Positions 62,290-64,000 of a stretch of 64,000 nt of DNA are shown one piece after another. Source of the DNA: Paramecium octaurelia (Eukaryota; Ciliophora; Oligohymenophorea; Peniculida; Parameciidae); NCBI GenBank assembly GCA_905182995.1, contig CAJJDP010000101.1, positions 3,099 through 67,098 on the forward strand. The letters run 5' to 3'. Position 1 is the first letter of the stretch; each line of letters opens with the position of its first letter. The position numbers and the translations under genes are program-made. The notes under the pieces were generated by a model that saw nothing but the letters and a program-made list of their open reading frames with translations, was not told the origin of the DNA and made no database searches.

Positions 62290-63663
62290 ATGGGCAATGT
62301 TTAAGCTTTCGTGAATTATAACACAGAGTTGACTTTCACTTCTGATTTAAATGATTAAATTTAATGTTGTGGAACAATCTTTCATCCAGCATTTGGAAAT
62401 ATCCAGTTATGGAAAATGAAGAAGAACACCAATCTCGAACTCTTTTCTTTTGTAATATACATCTATAACTCAAGACAAGACATTTATACTTTTAAGATTC
62501 CATATTATTAACTATTCATTCAAAGAGAAACTAATTATAACATCCAAATCTTTTGTAGTATTATGCCTGTACTCAAAACTCCCCTTAATATTGCGGAAGT
62601 GTCGAAACTTAATAATTTTACTTCGAATATATTTCCTAGACACTATCTTAATATTTATGCGCCAGATCTGAACCATTCAGAGAAATTGAAGTCTGGAAAG
62701 TAATCTTTACGACCCTAATAAATTAGTCCCTTGAATAATTAGTGAGCGTACTCAAATACTTGTAAAACAATGGCTAATCACATGGATAAATTACTTCAGA
62801 TCATATCTTCATAACTTCAGATTAAACTCTAAAAACTCTGGACTAAATTACAATTTAATCAACCGATTAATAGATTAAATAAGATGTTTATGATCTAGCC
62901 TAAGTTATAGTAGAACTTATGACTAAAAAGAGTATTTTCCATTTCTATTTTAGAATTCCACGCCAGCTTAAAAGAAACTGTGATTTCATTATCTGCTGAT
63001 TATTCTTAATAGCTCCTACAAGTATTAGCTAGAATGCTCAATCAAAATCCTGAGAAAAGGCCAGACTTCATAGAATTATCTTATATAATATTCAACCGAT
63101 AATACAAATCTACTAATAAAGAATTAGAAGTGACTTTAAATCCTTCCATAAATAAAACCCCTGACAATCCTTATTATCCTCCTTTGAGTTAAATGATAAA
63201 TGATAGAAACAAGAAAACATTCAATTAGAATCTCTAACAAAGATAACTATCACCTTATAAAATGATTCCATATTCACCCTAAAGAATGACTCCAAAGCAG
63301 TTTTCTCCCTCAAGAATTTACGGTTAGACTTAAAGAGTAGCCTAACCACAAAGAGTAGTTTAAGCAATCAAAAAACAGGAAGTCTACTCCCCAATCAAAC
63401 AATCACTTTAACAATTAAGTTAACTATATAGAACTACAACCCCTGTAAAAGGTAATAAAGCCAGCTCTTAGGCGTCAACAATTAGTCATAATGCTTCTAT
63501 TATTGATTCTTATAGGACTTAATATCCCTTCTCCAATCAAACAAGAAATAGACCGAATAAACTCTAAATTCCTCAACATAAAAGTGATGTGAAAAGAATG
63601 TTATTTAAAGATGATTTGAATTAGACCTAAACAAGTTAACCTCCAATTGAATTGGTATTATGA
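62290..63663 (+). CDS. Protein kinase-like protein, probable pseudokinase
   Basis: Introns of 23, 27 and 22 nt leave 433 residues. The N-terminal lobe is poorly conserved (GNIQLWKMKKNTN, then HPNLLQYYAC). The C-lobe is recognisable: VLKYLQNNGQSHGQITSDHIFIT stands at the catalytic-loop position, with HGQ in place of HRD. The DFG site reads LDQ, and the F-helix reads QDVYDLAQVIVELM. The end of the domain is MLNQNPEKRPDF. Loss of HRD and DFG suggests no phosphotransfer. The start resembles SCY1-like pseudokinases (LWK.KK with a short spacer), but no HEAT repeats follow. A basic, serine- and proline-rich tail of about 190 residues ends the protein. The MGN start is not a clear myristoylation site, because residue 6 is Ala. 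Confidence 0.72.
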
Positions 63664-64000
63664 AATAGATATAAAATGCATTTAATTAAATTTATTGATA
63701 TTTATTTATTCTTTTATAAATCTCTTTTTTTCTATTCCCTTCTAGAATTCATAATGGTTTTATGGATTATAACAACACACCTATATTTTTCAAAATTCTT
63801 TCTTTCATTAATTAATTTGAAAATATGCTTTAATTATTAAATTTTCAATTATTGAAATTAACAGCCTTCTATGAAAAAAGCAACAATTTATCTTGAAATA
63901 TTATCAAAAGGGTTATCAAGTAGATAATTGTAAAAAATGTATAAATAAGAGAAATATGATTTTTAATTCCGCTATTGATTAATGCACTATAAACCGCTTC
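63664..64000. other. AT-rich sequence to window end
   Basis: 337 bp downstream of the pseudokinase gene. No gene or structured element was seen; the next gene presumably lies beyond the window. Confidence 0.55.

Overview
The window is the left end of a macronuclear chromosome of a ciliate, almost certainly a Paramecium of the P. aurelia type. The evidence is a C4A2-type telomere at base 1, very AT-rich spacers, TAA and TAG read as glutamine throughout with TGA as the only stop (beta-tubulin, NDUFV1 and RPL11 make sense only this way), and GT..AG introns of 20-33 nt. Every gene was read by hand with ciliate code 6; for nearly all models the exon lengths sum to a whole number of codons, which supports the ends and introns given.

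Layout. 1-3288: telomere, a poorly resolved subtelomeric coding stretch and an unrecognised gene. 3289-6445: an R1R2R3 Myb gene across a one-N assembly gap with a duplicated flank; the two flank copies differ by a 28-bp TA-bounded insertion that looks like a retained IES. 8154-15398: a long, divergent MyTH4-FERM myosin and an unrecognised gene, again across a one-N gap with a 1311-bp exact duplicate. 15700-30108 (+ strand): an STPGR protein, complex I NDUFV1, an IQ/coiled-coil protein, a membrane-anchored M16 protease and a BTB protein with a glutamine-rich tract. 30193-37043: a Pumilio protein (-), two small membrane proteins, NEDD1 and beta-tubulin. 37806-44876: a glucan-related neighbourhood with a CBM20-TPS/TPP protein (+) and glycogen branching enzyme (-) around an SH3 coiled-coil gene. 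45041-48201: a Dbf4-type zinc-finger protein and a cyclic-nucleotide phosphodiesterase fused to a voltage-sensor-like domain. 48340-58062: small unknown genes, a transmembrane RING E3 ligase (TUL1-like) and a MON2-like HEAT protein. 59213-63663: an LMBR1-like membrane protein, RPL11, a small unknown gene and a pseudokinase.

Themes. Cytoskeleton and cilia (beta-tubulin, NEDD1, STPGR, myosin), Golgi/endosome traffic (TUL1-like, MON2-like, LMBR1-like) and storage glucan (GBE1 beside a CBM20 protein with eroded TPS/TPP sites) recur, but this is ordinary dense eukaryotic gene packing, not operons. The most unusual items are the voltage-sensor/phosphodiesterase fusion, the myosin with a reduced motor and a tandem SD-E-LL repeat, the CBM20 protein with two degenerate trehalose domains, and the IES presence/absence difference. 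I saw no rRNA, tRNA, CRISPR array, retroelement or virus-like element.
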